Assembly: GCA_031269345.1 (NCBI GenBank)
Contig: JAISZH010000052.1
Coordinates: forward strand, 1 to 33,266
From: Desulfovibrio sp.
Lineage (GTDB): Bacteria; Desulfobacterota; Desulfovibrionia; Desulfovibrionales; Desulfovibrionaceae
DNA length: 33,266 bases
Reading direction: 5' to 3'
Part shown: positions 16,510 to 26,078 of the stretch, piece after piece
Numbering within the stretch: the first letter of the stretch is position 1
Layout: every line of letters starts with the position of its first letter
Position numbers and translations under genes: made by a program
Notes under the pieces: generated by a model
Databases searched by the model: none
What the model was told of the DNA's origin: nothing
What the model saw: the letters and a program-made list of their open reading frames with translations, nothing else

Positions 16510-19500
16510 ACGCGCCGACATAAAAAGCGTGCTGGTGCTTGGCTCCGGACCAATAATTATCGGTCAGGCCTGCGAGTTTGACTACTCCGGAACCCAGGGC
16601 TGCAAGGCCCTTAAAGAGGAAGGCTGCCGCATCATCCTGCTTAATTCCAACCCTGCGACGGTTATGACGGACCCGGGGTTTTCCGAACGCACCTATATGG
16701 AGCCAATGAATCTCGACATGGCCTCGGCCATTATCCGCAAAGAAAGACCGGACGCCCTGCTGCCCACTCTGGGGGGACAGACGGCTCTCAATCTGGCCGT
16801 GGAGTTGCACCGGGCCGGGGTCTTGCGCGAATACAGGGTGGAGATGATAGGGGCGGGCGCCAAATCCATTGAAATCGCGGAAGACCGGGACCTGTTCAGC
16901 AAGACCATGCGCGCGGCCGGTCTGGACCTGCCCAGGAACGGCATAGCCGCGAACCTTGGCGAGGCCCTGGGTATAGCGGAGCAAATCTCCTTTCCCCTGG
17001 TAGTGCGTCCTTCCTTTACTCTTGGCGGAACCGGCGGGGGGATAGCCTGCAACATGGAGGAGTTCCGGGAGATAGTGCGGTACGGTCTGGACGCTTCGCC
17101 GATCGGGCGGGTGCTGGTGGAAGAATCCGTTCTCGGCTGGAAGGAAATAGAGCTGGAAGTCATGCGCGACGGGCGGGACAACGCCGTAGTGATCTGCGGC
17201 ATCGAAAATTTTGATCCCATGGGCGTGCATACGGGGGATTCCATCACTGTCGCCCCCATCCAGACCCTGTCGGATGTGGAATACCAGGAACTGCGCAACG
17301 ACGCCCTGACGGTGGTGCGCGCCGTGGGCGTGGATACGGGCGGCTGCAACATCCAGTTCGCCGTCAACCCGGCAACCGGGCGGCGGGTCATAATCGAGAT
17401 GAACCCACGCGTTTCGCGCTCTTCCGCCCTGGCCTCCAAGGCCACCGGCTTCCCCATCGCGCGCATCGCCGCCAAACTTGCCCTCGGCTATCACCTGGAC
17501 GAGTTGAAAAACGACATCACTCGCACCTCGGCCTGTTTTGAACCCACTATAGACTACTGCGTGGTCAAGGTGCCCCGCTTCAATTTTGAAAAATTCGCCG
17601 GGTCGGCGCCCCTGCTCGGCTTGCAGATGCACTCTGTGGGCGAGACCATGGCCTTGGGCGGCAATTTCCGCGAGGCCCTGCAAAAGGCCCTGCGCGGTCT
17701 GGAAACCGGACTTTCCGGCCTTGAACCCGCGCCGGTGAGCGGCAGCGCGCAAACAGGGCAAAGCCCGCAGGTCCGGCTTGAGGCCTTGCGCGCCATTTTG
17801 CCCACGGCTTCTCCGGAGCGGCTCATGCACCTTTATGAAGCTTTGAGTCTGGGCATGGATGTCGACGAAGCCAATGCCCTGACCGGCATTGACCCCTGGT
17901 TTTTGACGGAGCTTTCGTGGATTGCCGGAACAGAGAAGGAGATTATCGGGCCCTTCGCGGATTTGGCACGCGAATTTCTCGGTGAAGGCAAGGGCTTTGC
18001 GGATCAGAAGAAAGTCGCCGAACTGTCCGGATGTTTGCGCCGGATCAAGGCTCAGGGCTTCAGCGACGCCCGCATCGCCTCCCTGCTCGGCAGGGGGCGC
18101 GAAGCAGGCGGGGGAGAGAGTGAGCTGCGCGCTTTGCGCCTTGCGCTTGGGGTGCGCCCGGTATTCCGTTGCGTGGACACCTGCGCCGGGGAATTCAAGG
18201 CATTGACGCCTTATTTTTATTCCACCTTCGACGGGCTGCACCCGGACCCGGCCCATTTGGACCATGTACGCGCCTCGGATGAAAAGCCCCTGCCCCGGGC
18301 GGGGGGAAAAGACCTGCCGCGCAAGGTCGTGATTCTGGGCGGTGGGCCGAACCGTATCGGCCAGGGCATAGAGTTCGACTATTGCTGCGTGCAGGCCGCC
18401 CTGGCCATGAAAAAGCTCGGCATAACCTCCATCATGGTCAACTCCAACCCGGAAACGGTCAGCACCGATTATGACACGGCGGATCGCCTTTACTTCGAGC
18501 CTGTGACCATCGAGGACGCGCTCGCGGTGTGCGAAGCCGAAAAGCTGGACAGGACGGGCGGGGTTATCGTGCAGTTCGGCGGTCAGACGCCCTTGAACAT
18601 CGCTCAGGCCTTGTCCGCCGCCGGGGTGCCCATTCTCGGCACCACGCCGGCGGACATCGCTCTGGCCGAGGATCGGGAGGAGTTCAGCGTTCTGGCGCGG
18701 GAACTGGGCGTCAGCCAGGCCCCGAGCGGCATGGCCGGAGATGTGGAATCCGCCTGCCGCACGGCCGGGGCAATAGGCTATCCTGTCATGGTCCGGCCCT
18801 CCTTTGTTCTGGGGGGACGAGCCATGCGCGTCATTCACAGCGAGGCCGACCTGCGCGCCTATGTTGGAGGCAGGGAGAGCGGCCTCGTTCTGGACCCGGC
18901 CTCGCCCATCCTGGTGGACAAGTTTCTTGAGGACGCCGTGGAAGTTGACGTTGACGCCGTCTGCGACGGCGAGAGCGTGAGCATCGCGGCGATTATGGAG
19001 CATATCGAGCAGGCCGGCGTGCACTCCGGGGATTCCTGCTGTTCCATTCCCACGCATACCTTGGGAGAAGACATCCTGGAGCGGGTGCGCGCGGACACGC
19101 GCAAACTCGGGATCGGCCTGCACACGGTGGGGCTGCTCAATGTACAGTTCGCAATCCGCGCAGGCGAGGTCTTCGTGCTGGAAGCGAATCCGCGCGCCTC
19201 GCGCACGGTGCCCTTTGTTTCCAAGGCCACCGGGCAGAACGTGGCCGGGCACGCGGCTGAAATCATGGCGGGTCTTTCGCTCTCCACGACCGGCTTTGAG
19301 GAAGAAAAAGCCATTGCCCACCACGCTGTAAAGGAAGCGGTGATCCCCTTTACGCGTTTTCCCGGGGCCGAGATTGGCCTTGGGCCGGAAATGCGCTCCA
19401 CAGGAGAGGTGATGGGCATAGACCGCAGTTTCGGCATGGCCTTTTTGAAATCCCAGTCCGCCAGCGGGGCGGCCATCCCACAAAGCGGCAACGTGGTGCT

Positions 19501-19903
19501 GACGGTCACAGACAAGGACAAGGACGCGTTGATTCCTCTGGCCATGCGCCTCAAGACCCTTGGTTTTACGCTTTTTGCCACCCCCGGGACCAGGGAAGTT
19601 CTGGCCGGACGAGGCATTGAAGCGGAACTGCTGGTGAAAATAGGTCCGCGTCGCCCGCATCTTCTGGATTTCATGCGCGACGGCAAGGCGCAGCTCATGG
19701 TGAACACCGTCAGCGGCCCGGCCTCGGCCAGAGATGCCACGGTGATCCGCGCCGAAGCCCTGGCGCGGAACATCCCCCTGCTCACTACCCTTGAGGCGCT
19801 TCGCGCCGCGGTGGAAGGACTGGAGGTGGGGATCAGGGAGAAACGCAGCGTCGCGCCCCTGCAGGATTATTACGCCGGACTTGTCGGGGCCGGAGAGGGC
19901 TGA
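16502..19903 (+). CDS. carB: Carbamoyl-phosphate synthase large subunit
   Basis: Makes carbamoyl phosphate from bicarbonate, two ATP and CarA-derived ammonia. 1133 residues with two homologous ATP-grasp halves. The first opens with [21 protein letters not shown]. The second opens with [20 protein letters not shown] near residue 608. A C-terminal methylglyoxal-synthase-like allosteric domain follows ([17 protein letters not shown]). ATP-grasp loops ([31 protein letters not shown]) and metal-ligand regions ([40 protein letters not shown]) are intact. It is about 60 residues longer than E. coli CarB (1073), mostly as extra linker in the first-half and oligomerisation region (around [11 protein letters not shown] and GREAGGGES). 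A very long antisense ORF over this gene is a codon-bias shadow. Confidence 0.96.
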   Translation: MPRRADIKSVLVLGSGPIIIGQACEFDYSGTQGCKALKEEGCRIILLNSNPATVMTDPGFSERTYMEPMNLDMASAIIRKERPDALLPTLGGQTALNLAVELHRAGVLREYRVEMIGAGAKSIEIAEDRDLFSKTMRAAGLDLPRNGIAANLGEALGIAEQISFPLVVRPSFTLGGTGGGIACNMEEFREIVRYGLDASPIGRVLVEESVLGWKEIELEVMRDGRDNAVVICGIENFDPMGVHTGDSITVAPIQTLSDVEYQELRNDALTVVRAVGVDTGGCNIQFAVNPATGRRVIIEMNPRVSRSSALASKATGFPIARIAAKLALGYHLDELKNDITRTSACFEPTIDYCVVKVPRFNFEKFAGSAPLLGLQMHSVGETMALGGNFREALQKALRGLETGLSGLEPAPVSGSAQTGQSPQVRLEALRAILPTASPERLMHLYEALSLGMDVDEANALTGIDPWFLTELSWIAGTEKEIIGPFADLAREFLGEGKGFADQKKVAELSGCLRRIKAQGFSDARIASLLGRGREAGGGESELRALRLALGVRPVFRCVDTCAGEFKALTPYFYSTFDGLHPDPAHLDHVRASDEKPLPRAGGKDLPRKVVILGGGPNRIGQGIEFDYCCVQAALAMKKLGITSIMVNSNPETVSTDYDTADRLYFEPVTIEDALAVCEAEKLDRTGGVIVQFGGQTPLNIAQALSAAGVPILGTTPADIALAEDREEFSVLARELGVSQAPSGMAGDVESACRTAGAIGYPVMVRPSFVLGGRAMRVIHSEADLRAYVGGRESGLVLDPASPILVDKFLEDAVEVDVDAVCDGESVSIAAIMEHIEQAGVHSGDSCCSIPTHTLGEDILERVRADTRKLGIGLHTVGLLNVQFAIRAGEVFVLEANPRASRTVPFVSKATGQNVAGHAAEIMAGLSLSTTGFEEEKAIAHHAVKEAVIPFTRFPGAEIGLGPEMRSTGEVMGIDRSFGMAFLKSQSASGAAIPQSGNVVLTVTDKDKDALIPLAMRLKTLGFTLFATPGTREVLAGRGIEAELLVKIGPRRPHLLDFMRDGKAQLMVNTVSGPASARDATVIRAEALARNIPLLTTLEALRAAVEGLEVGIREKRSVAPLQDYYAGLVGAGEG

Positions 19904-20015
19904 TCCCGGTTTGTTTCCGATAGAAAGCGAATTGGGACGACGGAGGCAAAGCCGCAGCCCGCGAGTTTTTGAAAAATCAGGACTAGGCCCGGCGCGCCTC
20001 CACAGGCGGCGTGAA

Positions 20016-20090
20016 CACGGCAAAAAACCGCGTTTTTTGCCGTGCGATCTTATCGCTTAAAACGAAGCGGATGCGTAGTTTTAAGCGATA
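20016..20090 (+). repeat. Two strong palindromes between carB and htpG
   Basis: CACGGCAAAAAA / TTTTTTGCCGTG (20016-20044, loop CCGCG) is followed by TATCGCTTAAAAC / GTTTTAAGCGATA (20051-20090, loop 14). The first could act as a terminator for carB because its 3' arm contains six T, but no T tail follows. The AAAA-CGCG-TTTT centre recalls REP3. Upstream, GAAAGCGAATTGGGA near 19922 also occurs inverted near 23600-23616, so this gap shares another repeat fragment with the gap after the DUF169 gene. Confidence 0.6.
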
Positions 20091-20132
20091 CATGGCGCCA
20101 GGCAGGAAAAGCCATTTCCTGAAAGCCCTCCC

Positions 20133-20160
20133 TTGACCTTCGGCTCTCGCGACTTACCAT
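20133..20160 (+). promoter_or_regulatory. Candidate promoter of htpG
   Basis: TTGACC (20133-20138) and TACCAT (20155-20160) are separated by 16 bases and end about 30 bases before the htpG start. The -35 side (CCTTGACC) would also fit a heat-shock sigma, but the -10 side matches CCCCAT-type sequence only partly. No CIRCE operator is present. Confidence 0.4.
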
Positions 20161-20190
20161 GATCCAGAAAAAATCTTTCGGGAGGAGCAT

Positions 20191-22350
20191 ATGGCCAAAG
20201 TGGAAAAACGCAAATTTCGGACCGAGACGCAGAAGGTTCTGAATATTCTCACACATTCCCTTTACACGAACCGGGAAATATTCCTGCGCGAGCTGCTCTC
20301 CAATGCCGCCGACGCCTTGGAAAAACTGCGTTTTACGCAGAGCGGGGGAGGAGAAGTGCGCGAAGCCGGGCTGCCTCTGGAAATCAGGGTGAGCGTGGAC
20401 AAGATCTCCGGGATTTTGCAAATCACCGATACGGGTCTTGGCATGAGCGAAAGCGAACTTGTGGACAATCTGGGCACAATCGCCAGATCCGGGTCCGAAC
20501 GTTTTCTCGCGGATATCCGGGCTGAAGCCGTCGGCAGGGATGAGGCAGCGCCGGGAAAAGGGACCGGGGCGGAAGAGGTAGCGCCGGGTAAAGGGACCGG
20601 GGCGGAAGAGGTAGCGCCGGGAAAAGAGGCCGGGGCGGAAGAGGTAGCGCCGGGAAAAGAGGCAGGGGCGGAAGAGGCCGCGCCGGGAAAAGAGGCCGCC
20701 GGGGAATCCCATCCGGGGCAAACGGAGGATGCTGCCGGGCCGAAACCGGATGGCGATGCCGGTGAAGGCGCTTCAGATGCTGGAGGAGAGATCGGCGGAC
20801 AGATTATAGGACATTTCGGGATCGGCTTTTACTCCGTGTTCATGGTTGCGGATTCCGTGGAGGTTGTTTCCCTGCCCGCCCGGGGAGACGCCGGTCCCTG
20901 CCTCTGGACGTCAGACGGAGCAAGCGGTTTTTCCGTCCGGCGCCTGGAAGGGGAGGAAGCGGCAGGGTATCGGCGGGGTACGACCGTCAGGGCCAAGATC
21001 AAAAAAGACGCAAGCGAGTTTTTGGAAAAATACCACTTACAGTCTGTCATCCGCAAACATTCTAATTTTCTGCCTTTCCCGATTTTTCTGGAGGACGAGC
21101 GCTTAAACTCCACCCCGGCCCTCTGGCGCGAGCCGCGCTCCAGCGTCCGCAGGGAACAGTATGATGAATTCTACAAATACCTCACCTATGACGAGAAGCC
21201 GCCTCTGGACGTCCTCCATATCTCCGTGGACGCTCCCGTCCAGTTCAACGCGCTGGTCTTCATCCCCGACAGCGAGCAGGATTATTTCGCCCTGCAGCAG
21301 GAGCGCTGGGGATTGGATCTCTACGCGCGCCGGGTGCTGATTGAGCGCGCGAACAAAGATTTGGCGCCGAATTATCTTTCCTTCCTGAAGGGGGTGGTGG
21401 ACACAGAGGATTTGCCTCTCAACATCTCGCGCGAGAACTTGCAGGAAAATCTGGTGTTGCGTAAGATCTCTCAGACTCTGGTCAAGCATGTATTCAACCA
21501 TCTGGAAAAGATGGCCGAGGCGGAGAGCGGCCGCTATGAGTCTTTCTGGAAACTGCACGGCAAATATTTTAAATTCGCCTTCAACGATTACGTGAACAAA
21601 GACCGGGCGGCCGCCCTGATGCGTTTTCCCTCTTCAGCGGCTGAAGGCGGCTACATCAGCCTGGACGGCTACATCAGCCGCGCCAAACCCGGCCAGAAGG
21701 AAATCTGGCATGTTTCCGCCCCCTCGCCTGAAGCGGCCAAGGTGAACCCGCATCTGGAACGGTTTCTCCGCAAGGGAGTGGAAGTGCTTTATCTGCTTGA
21801 GCCGGTGGATGAATTCGCGCTGGAGGGGCTTGGCAAATACAGGGATTTCAGTTTCAAGTCCGTGGAGCATGCGGATGGAGCGGCCCTCGACGCTTTTCCG
21901 GACGTGGAGGGGGTTGCGTCCGCGCCTGCGGCTTTGAGCGGAGAGGAAAAGGCCGCCGCGGATTCTTTGCTTGCGCGGATGGGCGCGATCCTCGGGGACA
22001 AGGTCAGGGAGATACGGGTTTCGGATCGCCTGGCGGGCAGTCCGGCCGTGCTGGTTTCGCCGGAAGGGCTTTCCTCGTCCATGGAAAAACTGATTCGCGC
22101 TATGCGGAAGAACGACGAGGCGCCGGCTAAAATTCTGGAAGTCAACCCGGAACATCCGGTTTTGCGCGCCATGGCCCGTATTTGCGCCAAGGATCCGGAC
22201 AGTGACCTGCTTGCGGATCTGACCTTGAATCTTTTTGACAATGTGCGGCTTTTGGACGGCAGTCCGGACGATCCGCAGCTTATGGCGGATCGCGGCCTTA
22301 AGCTTATGGGCCGGGCGCTTTCCTGGTATACGGATTTGTCGGGCGTCTGA
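20191..22350 (+). CDS. htpG: HtpG (Hsp90-family chaperone) with repeat insertion in the ATP lid
   Basis: ATP-dependent cytosolic chaperone. 719 residues versus 624 in E. coli. The N-terminal GHKL ATPase domain has RELLSNAADALEKLRF (Glu34, Asn38), DTGLGMSESEL (Asp80) and GQIIGHFGIGFYSVFMVAD. The middle domain has DLPLNISRENLQEN with the expected arginine, and the C-terminal dimerisation domain is complete. Between GSERFL (106) and IIGHFG (205) there are about 86 more residues than in E. coli, including 4.6 copies of an 11-residue unit APGKxxGAEEV. This is the lid segment that closes over ATP. The start is clear (GGAGGAG upstream). Codon use shows no frameshift, so the insertion is translated. 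Confidence 0.93.
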   Translation: MAKVEKRKFRTETQKVLNILTHSLYTNREIFLRELLSNAADALEKLRFTQSGGGEVREAGLPLEIRVSVDKISGILQITDTGLGMSESELVDNLGTIARSGSERFLADIRAEAVGRDEAAPGKGTGAEEVAPGKGTGAEEVAPGKEAGAEEVAPGKEAGAEEAAPGKEAAGESHPGQTEDAAGPKPDGDAGEGASDAGGEIGGQIIGHFGIGFYSVFMVADSVEVVSLPARGDAGPCLWTSDGASGFSVRRLEGEEAAGYRRGTTVRAKIKKDASEFLEKYHLQSVIRKHSNFLPFPIFLEDERLNSTPALWREPRSSVRREQYDEFYKYLTYDEKPPLDVLHISVDAPVQFNALVFIPDSEQDYFALQQERWGLDLYARRVLIERANKDLAPNYLSFLKGVVDTEDLPLNISRENLQENLVLRKISQTLVKHVFNHLEKMAEAESGRYESFWKLHGKYFKFAFNDYVNKDRAAALMRFPSSAAEGGYISLDGYISRAKPGQKEIWHVSAPSPEAAKVNPHLERFLRKGVEVLYLLEPVDEFALEGLGKYRDFSFKSVEHADGAALDAFPDVEGVASAPAALSGEEKAAADSLLARMGAILGDKVREIRVSDRLAGSPAVLVSPEGLSSSMEKLIRAMRKNDEAPAKILEVNPEHPVLRAMARICAKDPDSDLLADLTLNLFDNVRLLDGSPDDPQLMADRGLKLMGRALSWYTDLSGV
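20548..20700 (+). repeat. 33-bp tandem repeat, 4.6 copies, in htpG
   Basis: Units start at 20548, 20581, 20614 and 20647, with a partial unit at 20680. Each unit begins GCGCCGGGAAAAG and encodes 11 residues, so copy-number change keeps the frame. Units differ only at a few bases, which suggests recent expansion by slippage. Confidence 0.95.
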
Positions 22351-22365
22351 CGCCGATTTGCGTTA

Positions 22366-22622
<257 letters not shown>

Positions 22623-22668
22623 TTACGAAAGCCGCGCAGATGAACGCCGGCAGGAAAGGAGAGGGACG

Positions 22669-23535
22669 ATGAATGCCTTAGCCGAACGCACGAAGAGACT
22701 CTTGGAGCTTTTGGGACATGACGAGGAGCCTTTCGGGATGTTTTACTCGGAGGTAAAGCCCACAGGCGGTTTCGGACCGAAAGGCGGAGAAACCTTCAGC
22801 CGCGAGCGGGAGGCCGCCGGAGAAATTGACTGGCAGAAGGCTTTGGATAACTTCTCCTGTTTTATCGGCAATATCTGGCAAGCGCGCAAAAAAAAGAAGG
22901 CGGCCTGGCTGAGCCATGACGCATGCGGATGCATGGGCGCCGGCTTTTTCTCCGGCATGTACCGCCCCTATCTGGAAGCGAACATCCACTACGTTTCAAC
23001 CGGCACCCGGAATATGCTCATAGAAGGCGAATACTACCTCCCCACTCCTGAATCCATGCGCTCTTTCATGAACGACACGACTCCCGCCCCGGCCGGCGCC
23101 AAATATTGCGTCATAAAACCCCTGGGGCAGTTCACACAGGAAGAGGAACCACTGGTAGTGGTATTTTTCGCCAGGCCCGAAACCCTGAACGGCTTGCATT
23201 CCCTGACCTGCTTCGCGACCGGCAGCCATCTCGCCGTTGTCACGCCCTTCAGTACCGGTTGCGGCAGCATCATAGCCTGGCCCCTTGTCTATCAGCGGCG
23301 CGGAGAGGAACGCGCCGTGCTCGGTGGTTTCGACATCGCCGCTCGGAAATTTCTGAAAACGGACGAGCTCATCTTCTCCGTTCCCTTTGCCCTGTACGGC
23401 AAGATGCTTGACGCAATGGAGGATTCCGTCCTTACGCGTGGGATCTGGCAGCAGGAAGTAAGGCAAAAGGTCGTGAGCAGCCAACGCATATGGAGCAAGG
23501 AAGAAAAAGGCGAAAAGAACCAACGCAATGTCTAG
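22669..23535 (+). CDS. DUF169-domain protein
   Basis: A 288-residue cytoplasmic protein of the DUF169 family, common in anaerobes and without an established function. I recognise the general pattern: an N-terminal LLELLGHDEEPFGMFYS block, a cysteine-containing middle (SHDACGCMGAGFFSG), FATGSHLAVVTPFSTGCGSIIAWPL and the C-terminal GGFDIAARKFL segment. The conserved-looking cysteines (Cys in DACGC and TGCGS) could bind a metal or cofactor, which is inference. The start at 22669 is fixed by AGGAAAGGAGAGGGACG immediately upstream; the longer ORF start is inside repeat DNA. It stands alone between repeat blocks, so no pathway is suggested by neighbours. Confidence 0.8.
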   Translation: MNALAERTKRLLELLGHDEEPFGMFYSEVKPTGGFGPKGGETFSREREAAGEIDWQKALDNFSCFIGNIWQARKKKKAAWLSHDACGCMGAGFFSGMYRPYLEANIHYVSTGTRNMLIEGEYYLPTPESMRSFMNDTTPAPAGAKYCVIKPLGQFTQEEEPLVVVFFARPETLNGLHSLTCFATGSHLAVVTPFSTGCGSIIAWPLVYQRRGEERAVLGGFDIAARKFLKTDELIFSVPFALYGKMLDAMEDSVLTRGIWQQEVRQKVVSSQRIWSKEEKGEKNQRNV

Positions 23536-23623
23536 CCTGTACGGTCGCGACAGGCGTGAAGATCGCTTCGCCGGAAAGCGTGGTTTCCGGCCCGCTCCGC
23601 CGCCATCCCAATTCGCTTTCTGG

Positions 23624-23770
23624 AGCATTGTACCTTTGAGATGACGCACCCCCGGCCCTCTCCAGCCTACGCCCGCTCCGGCGGTTAACAGCGCAAATAA
23701 ATTGCGCTTACGCCTCTGTAGCGGGCGTCCGCCCTCGCGGTCGCCAGAGCTATTTTAAAGTGAAATTGCT
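23624..23770 (+). repeat. REP2 copy 1
   Basis: About 147 bases after the DUF169 gene match, with a handful of differences, the reverse complement of 32724-32875. The shared core includes GGCCCTCTCCAGCCTAC, GCAAATAAATTGCGCTTACGCC and GCGGGCGTCCGC. Left of it, 23536-23623 holds a CGGAAAGCGTGGTTTCCGG hairpin and a fragment inverted relative to 19922. No gene is seen in the 23536-23818 gap. Confidence 0.8.
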
Positions 23771-23818
23771 AGGGTACAATTCATCGCACATTGGTATGAC
23801 GTGCCGGCTTTGCCGGAG

Positions 23819-24583
23819 TCAGCCGCGCATAGCCCTGCGGAACCGGCGGGCAAGGTAGACGGTGAAAAAAATCGCGGAGATCAGCAACAGGTAGTCCAAA
23901 ATCGAAGCTTCAAAAGGCGGCCGCACATTTTGCAGGCCCTTGTCCGGCAGGATGCGCAAGGTACGCACGCTGGCGGCAATGCCCCTGTCATACTCCGCCT
24001 GAGGCGGACCGTCATACAGGGTCATCAGGACTAGCGCCCCGTGCGCGGTCAGCGTCATCCTGATGTGCCGGTTGCGGGTCGTGGCCTCTTCCTGGGAAAA
24101 ATCCAGCACGGAACGCAAATTGAGCGAGAAAAAATCATCCCCCAGGTAGCTGTTGACCATGACGCTCCGGGGAAAAAGCTCCAGGTAGGACTCCTGCACG
24201 GCGTTGGCCAGAGAGGCCGCGACGCCCCGGGGTTTTTCGGCCATGTTCTTTACGGCCTCCGCGTTCAGGCCAAGGGTCGCGTACTCCAGGGTGAACAGGA
24301 TCAGGGCCGGAGAAGCCGGGGCGCTGTCCGGCAGGAAGGCGCCCCGCATCAAGGATGCTCCGGGAATGATTCCGTCCCGCATAAAAACGACGCATATCCG
24401 GCGGGCCTGTTCCTCCAGAAGGCGAACGTCGGAGATCTCCCGCCAGCCGGAAGAAGGCAGCGGCAGCTCGTACCCCGCGACGTCGTCCCGCAAAAGGGGA
24501 GGGGCAGGCTCATCCTGCGCCTTCAGGGGAGAAGGAAGGAACAACCAGGCGACAAAAAAGAGAACCGCGCAGCATCTCCGCAC
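23819..24583 (-). CDS. Unknown exported protein with C-terminal membrane anchor
   Basis: About 254 residues and the last gene of the acyl-CoA operon. It begins with a signal peptide (RRCCAVLFFVAWLFLPSPLKAQ). A soluble region of roughly 200 residues follows (SSGWREISDVRLLEEQARRI, LELFPRSVMVNSYLGDDFFS, RHIRMTLTAHGALVLMTLYD). Near the C-terminus one hydrophobic helix (ILDYLLLISAIFFTVYLARR) and a basic tail RFRRAMRG give a periplasmic domain anchored in the inner membrane. I choose the GTG at 24583 because GGAGG lies nine bases upstream. A GTG at 24589 is too close, and the ATG at 24652, overlapping the permease stop as TAATG, would add a non-hydrophobic leader. I recognise no family. Its position behind the permease suggests a role with transport or sensing of the same substrate, which is inference. 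Confidence 0.75.
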   Translation of the reverse strand: MRRCCAVLFFVAWLFLPSPLKAQDEPAPPLLRDDVAGYELPLPSSGWREISDVRLLEEQARRICVVFMRDGIIPGASLMRGAFLPDSAPASPALILFTLEYATLGLNAEAVKNMAEKPRGVAASLANAVQESYLELFPRSVMVNSYLGDDFFSLNLRSVLDFSQEEATTRNRHIRMTLTAHGALVLMTLYDGPPQAEYDRGIAASVRTLRILPDKGLQNVRPPFEASILDYLLLISAIFFTVYLARRFRRAMRG

Positions 24584-24604
24584 GCCCACAGGCCTCCATA
24601 CTTG

Positions 24605-24644
24605 CCGGCATGCGGAGCGCCAGCCCGGGCGCTCCGCATGCCGG
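24605..24644 (-). other. Perfect 17-bp intercistronic hairpin
   Basis: CCGGCATGCGGAGCGCC and GGCGCTCCGCATGCCGG form a perfect 17-bp stem with a six-base loop, lying between the permease stop and the ribosome site of the last gene. No T tail follows on the minus strand, so it is more likely an mRNA stabilising, processing or attenuating element than a full terminator. Confidence 0.75.
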
Positions 24645-24651
24645 ACTGGCA

Positions 24652-26061
24652 TTAGTATATTCCGGTCAGACCATAGATGATGAGCACAGTGATCAGGGCG
24701 ATCAGCGGACCGACGGTTGCCACGACAAAGATGGGCACATACGCCTGACGGTGGGTCAGGCCGGTCACGAACATGGAGGTGATGACCGCGCCGTTGTGTG
24801 GCAGGCTGTCCAGACCTCCTGAGGCCATAGTGGCCACCCGGTGGGCTACTTCCAGGGGTATTTTCGCTTCGTTGCACATCTGGATGAACATATCGGACAT
24901 GGCCGCCATGGCGATGGCGATACCGCCAGAGGCCGAGCCCACAATGCCGCACAGCACGTTCACGGTGACAGCCTCGGTGATCAGCGGGTTTCCGCCGAAG
25001 CCCTTGAACAGCTCAACCATGAACAAAAAGCCCGGCAGCGCGGCGATGATGGAACCGTAGCCGAATTCCGAGGCCGTGTTCATGATGGCCAGGAGAGAAG
25101 CGGCCATGGCCGACTTCATCCCTTCATGGAAGCCCTTGACGATGGGCTTCAGCCCCAGGAGGATGGTGGCGAGGATGGCCGCGATCATGGCGATTTCCAC
25201 GGCCCACATGCCGCGCATGGAGGCCACCGTGATGTCTATGGGGGTCTTGAGGCCGGGGAAGGCCAGGACGTACTTGTCACCGAACAGGTAGGGCACGCCG
25301 TGCTTGGTCATGACATAGTTGACCACACCCACGAGCAGCAGGGGGATCATGGCGATGCTCCAGTGCGGCATCTTCATGTTGGGATCAAGTGGGTCGGGTT
25401 CCTGCAAAAGCGGTTCGCCGCCGGAGTACGTTTCTCCTTTGGCCGCGGCCTTTCTTTGCTCGCGCATGAAATAGGCCATGCCCACTCCGAACATGACCAG
25501 GGCGGCCATTATGCCCATGATGGGGGCGGAATAGGCGTCGGTCTTGAAGTAGGAGGTGGGGATGAGGTTCTGGATCTGGGGAGAGCCCGGCAGGGCGACC
25601 ATGACGAAGGTGATGCCGCCCAGCCAGATGGCGCCGGGGATGAAGCGCTTGGGAACCCCCGCCAGTTTGAACATTTCCGCGGCAAAGGGATACACGGTGA
25701 ACACCACCACATGGGTGGAAACGCCGCCGTAACTCAATATCGCCGCCACCAGCACGATGGTCAGGATGGCGTTTTTCGGGCCCACCACCTTAAAGATGGC
25801 GTGGGTCAGAGATTTGGCGAAACCGGCCATTTCCACGACTTTGCCGAAAATGGCCCCCAGCATGAAGAAGGGAAAGAAGTTGCGCACAAACTCGGACGTC
25901 TTCTGCATGAACAGGTTGGTATACGCGGGCAGGATGGACAGAGGCTCCAGGCAGGCCACTGCCGCCAACGCGACAATCGGTGCGAAGATAATGACGCTGT
26001 AGCCTCGGTAAGCTACAATCATCAGGACAAATAATGCCAAGACAACAATCAATACATCCAT
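24652..26061 (-). CDS. GntP-family permease
   Basis: A 469-residue inner-membrane transporter with about 12 or more hydrophobic segments, which imports a small organic acid with protons or sodium. The N-terminus is a transmembrane helix (VLIVVLALFVLMIVAYRGYS). Typical GntP-like stretches are MLGAIFGKVVEMAGFAKSL, YGGVSTHVVVFTVYPFA and ASGGLDSLPHNGAVITSM. The start at 26061 has AAGGAG upstream and follows the MaoC stop by 17 bases; the ORF-track start at 26160 is upstream read-through. Family members carry gluconate and related acids, but some sit beside 3-oxoacid CoA-transferase genes (for example B. subtilis yxjC) and are proposed hydroxybutyrate carriers. The operon favours a short-chain or hydroxy acid over a sugar acid. 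Confidence 0.88.
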   Translation of the reverse strand: MDVLIVVLALFVLMIVAYRGYSVIIFAPIVALAAVACLEPLSILPAYTNLFMQKTSEFVRNFFPFFMLGAIFGKVVEMAGFAKSLTHAIFKVVGPKNAILTIVLVAAILSYGGVSTHVVVFTVYPFAAEMFKLAGVPKRFIPGAIWLGGITFVMVALPGSPQIQNLIPTSYFKTDAYSAPIMGIMAALVMFGVGMAYFMREQRKAAAKGETYSGGEPLLQEPDPLDPNMKMPHWSIAMIPLLLVGVVNYVMTKHGVPYLFGDKYVLAFPGLKTPIDITVASMRGMWAVEIAMIAAILATILLGLKPIVKGFHEGMKSAMAASLLAIMNTASEFGYGSIIAALPGFLFMVELFKGFGGNPLITEAVTVNVLCGIVGSASGGIAIAMAAMSDMFIQMCNEAKIPLEVAHRVATMASGGLDSLPHNGAVITSMFVTGLTHRQAYVPIFVVATVGPLIALITVLIIYGLTGIY

Positions 26062-26078
26062 TTTGGCACTCCTTAGCG

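Noticed and set aside
13585-16521. 978-residue minus-strand ORF opposite ileS and carA
   Set aside because: Same reason: both sense genes carry full family motifs, and the antisense translation is low in hydrophobic pattern and rich in Arg, His and Gly.
16373-20023. 1216-residue minus-strand ORF opposite carB
   Set aside because: carB on the plus strand is unmistakable over the same bases. The antisense frame has no recognisable motif and arises from GC-biased codon use.
20100-20190. CIRCE or clear sigma-32 promoter before htpG
   Set aside because: No TTAGCACTC-type inverted repeat is present, and the -10 region fits the sigma-32 consensus only in part.
24584-24952. N-terminal 123 codons of the ORF-track entry 23819-24952
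   Set aside because: Most of this overlaps the permease gene in another frame, and the remainder reads through a 17-bp hairpin. The signal peptide and ribosome site place the start at 24583.
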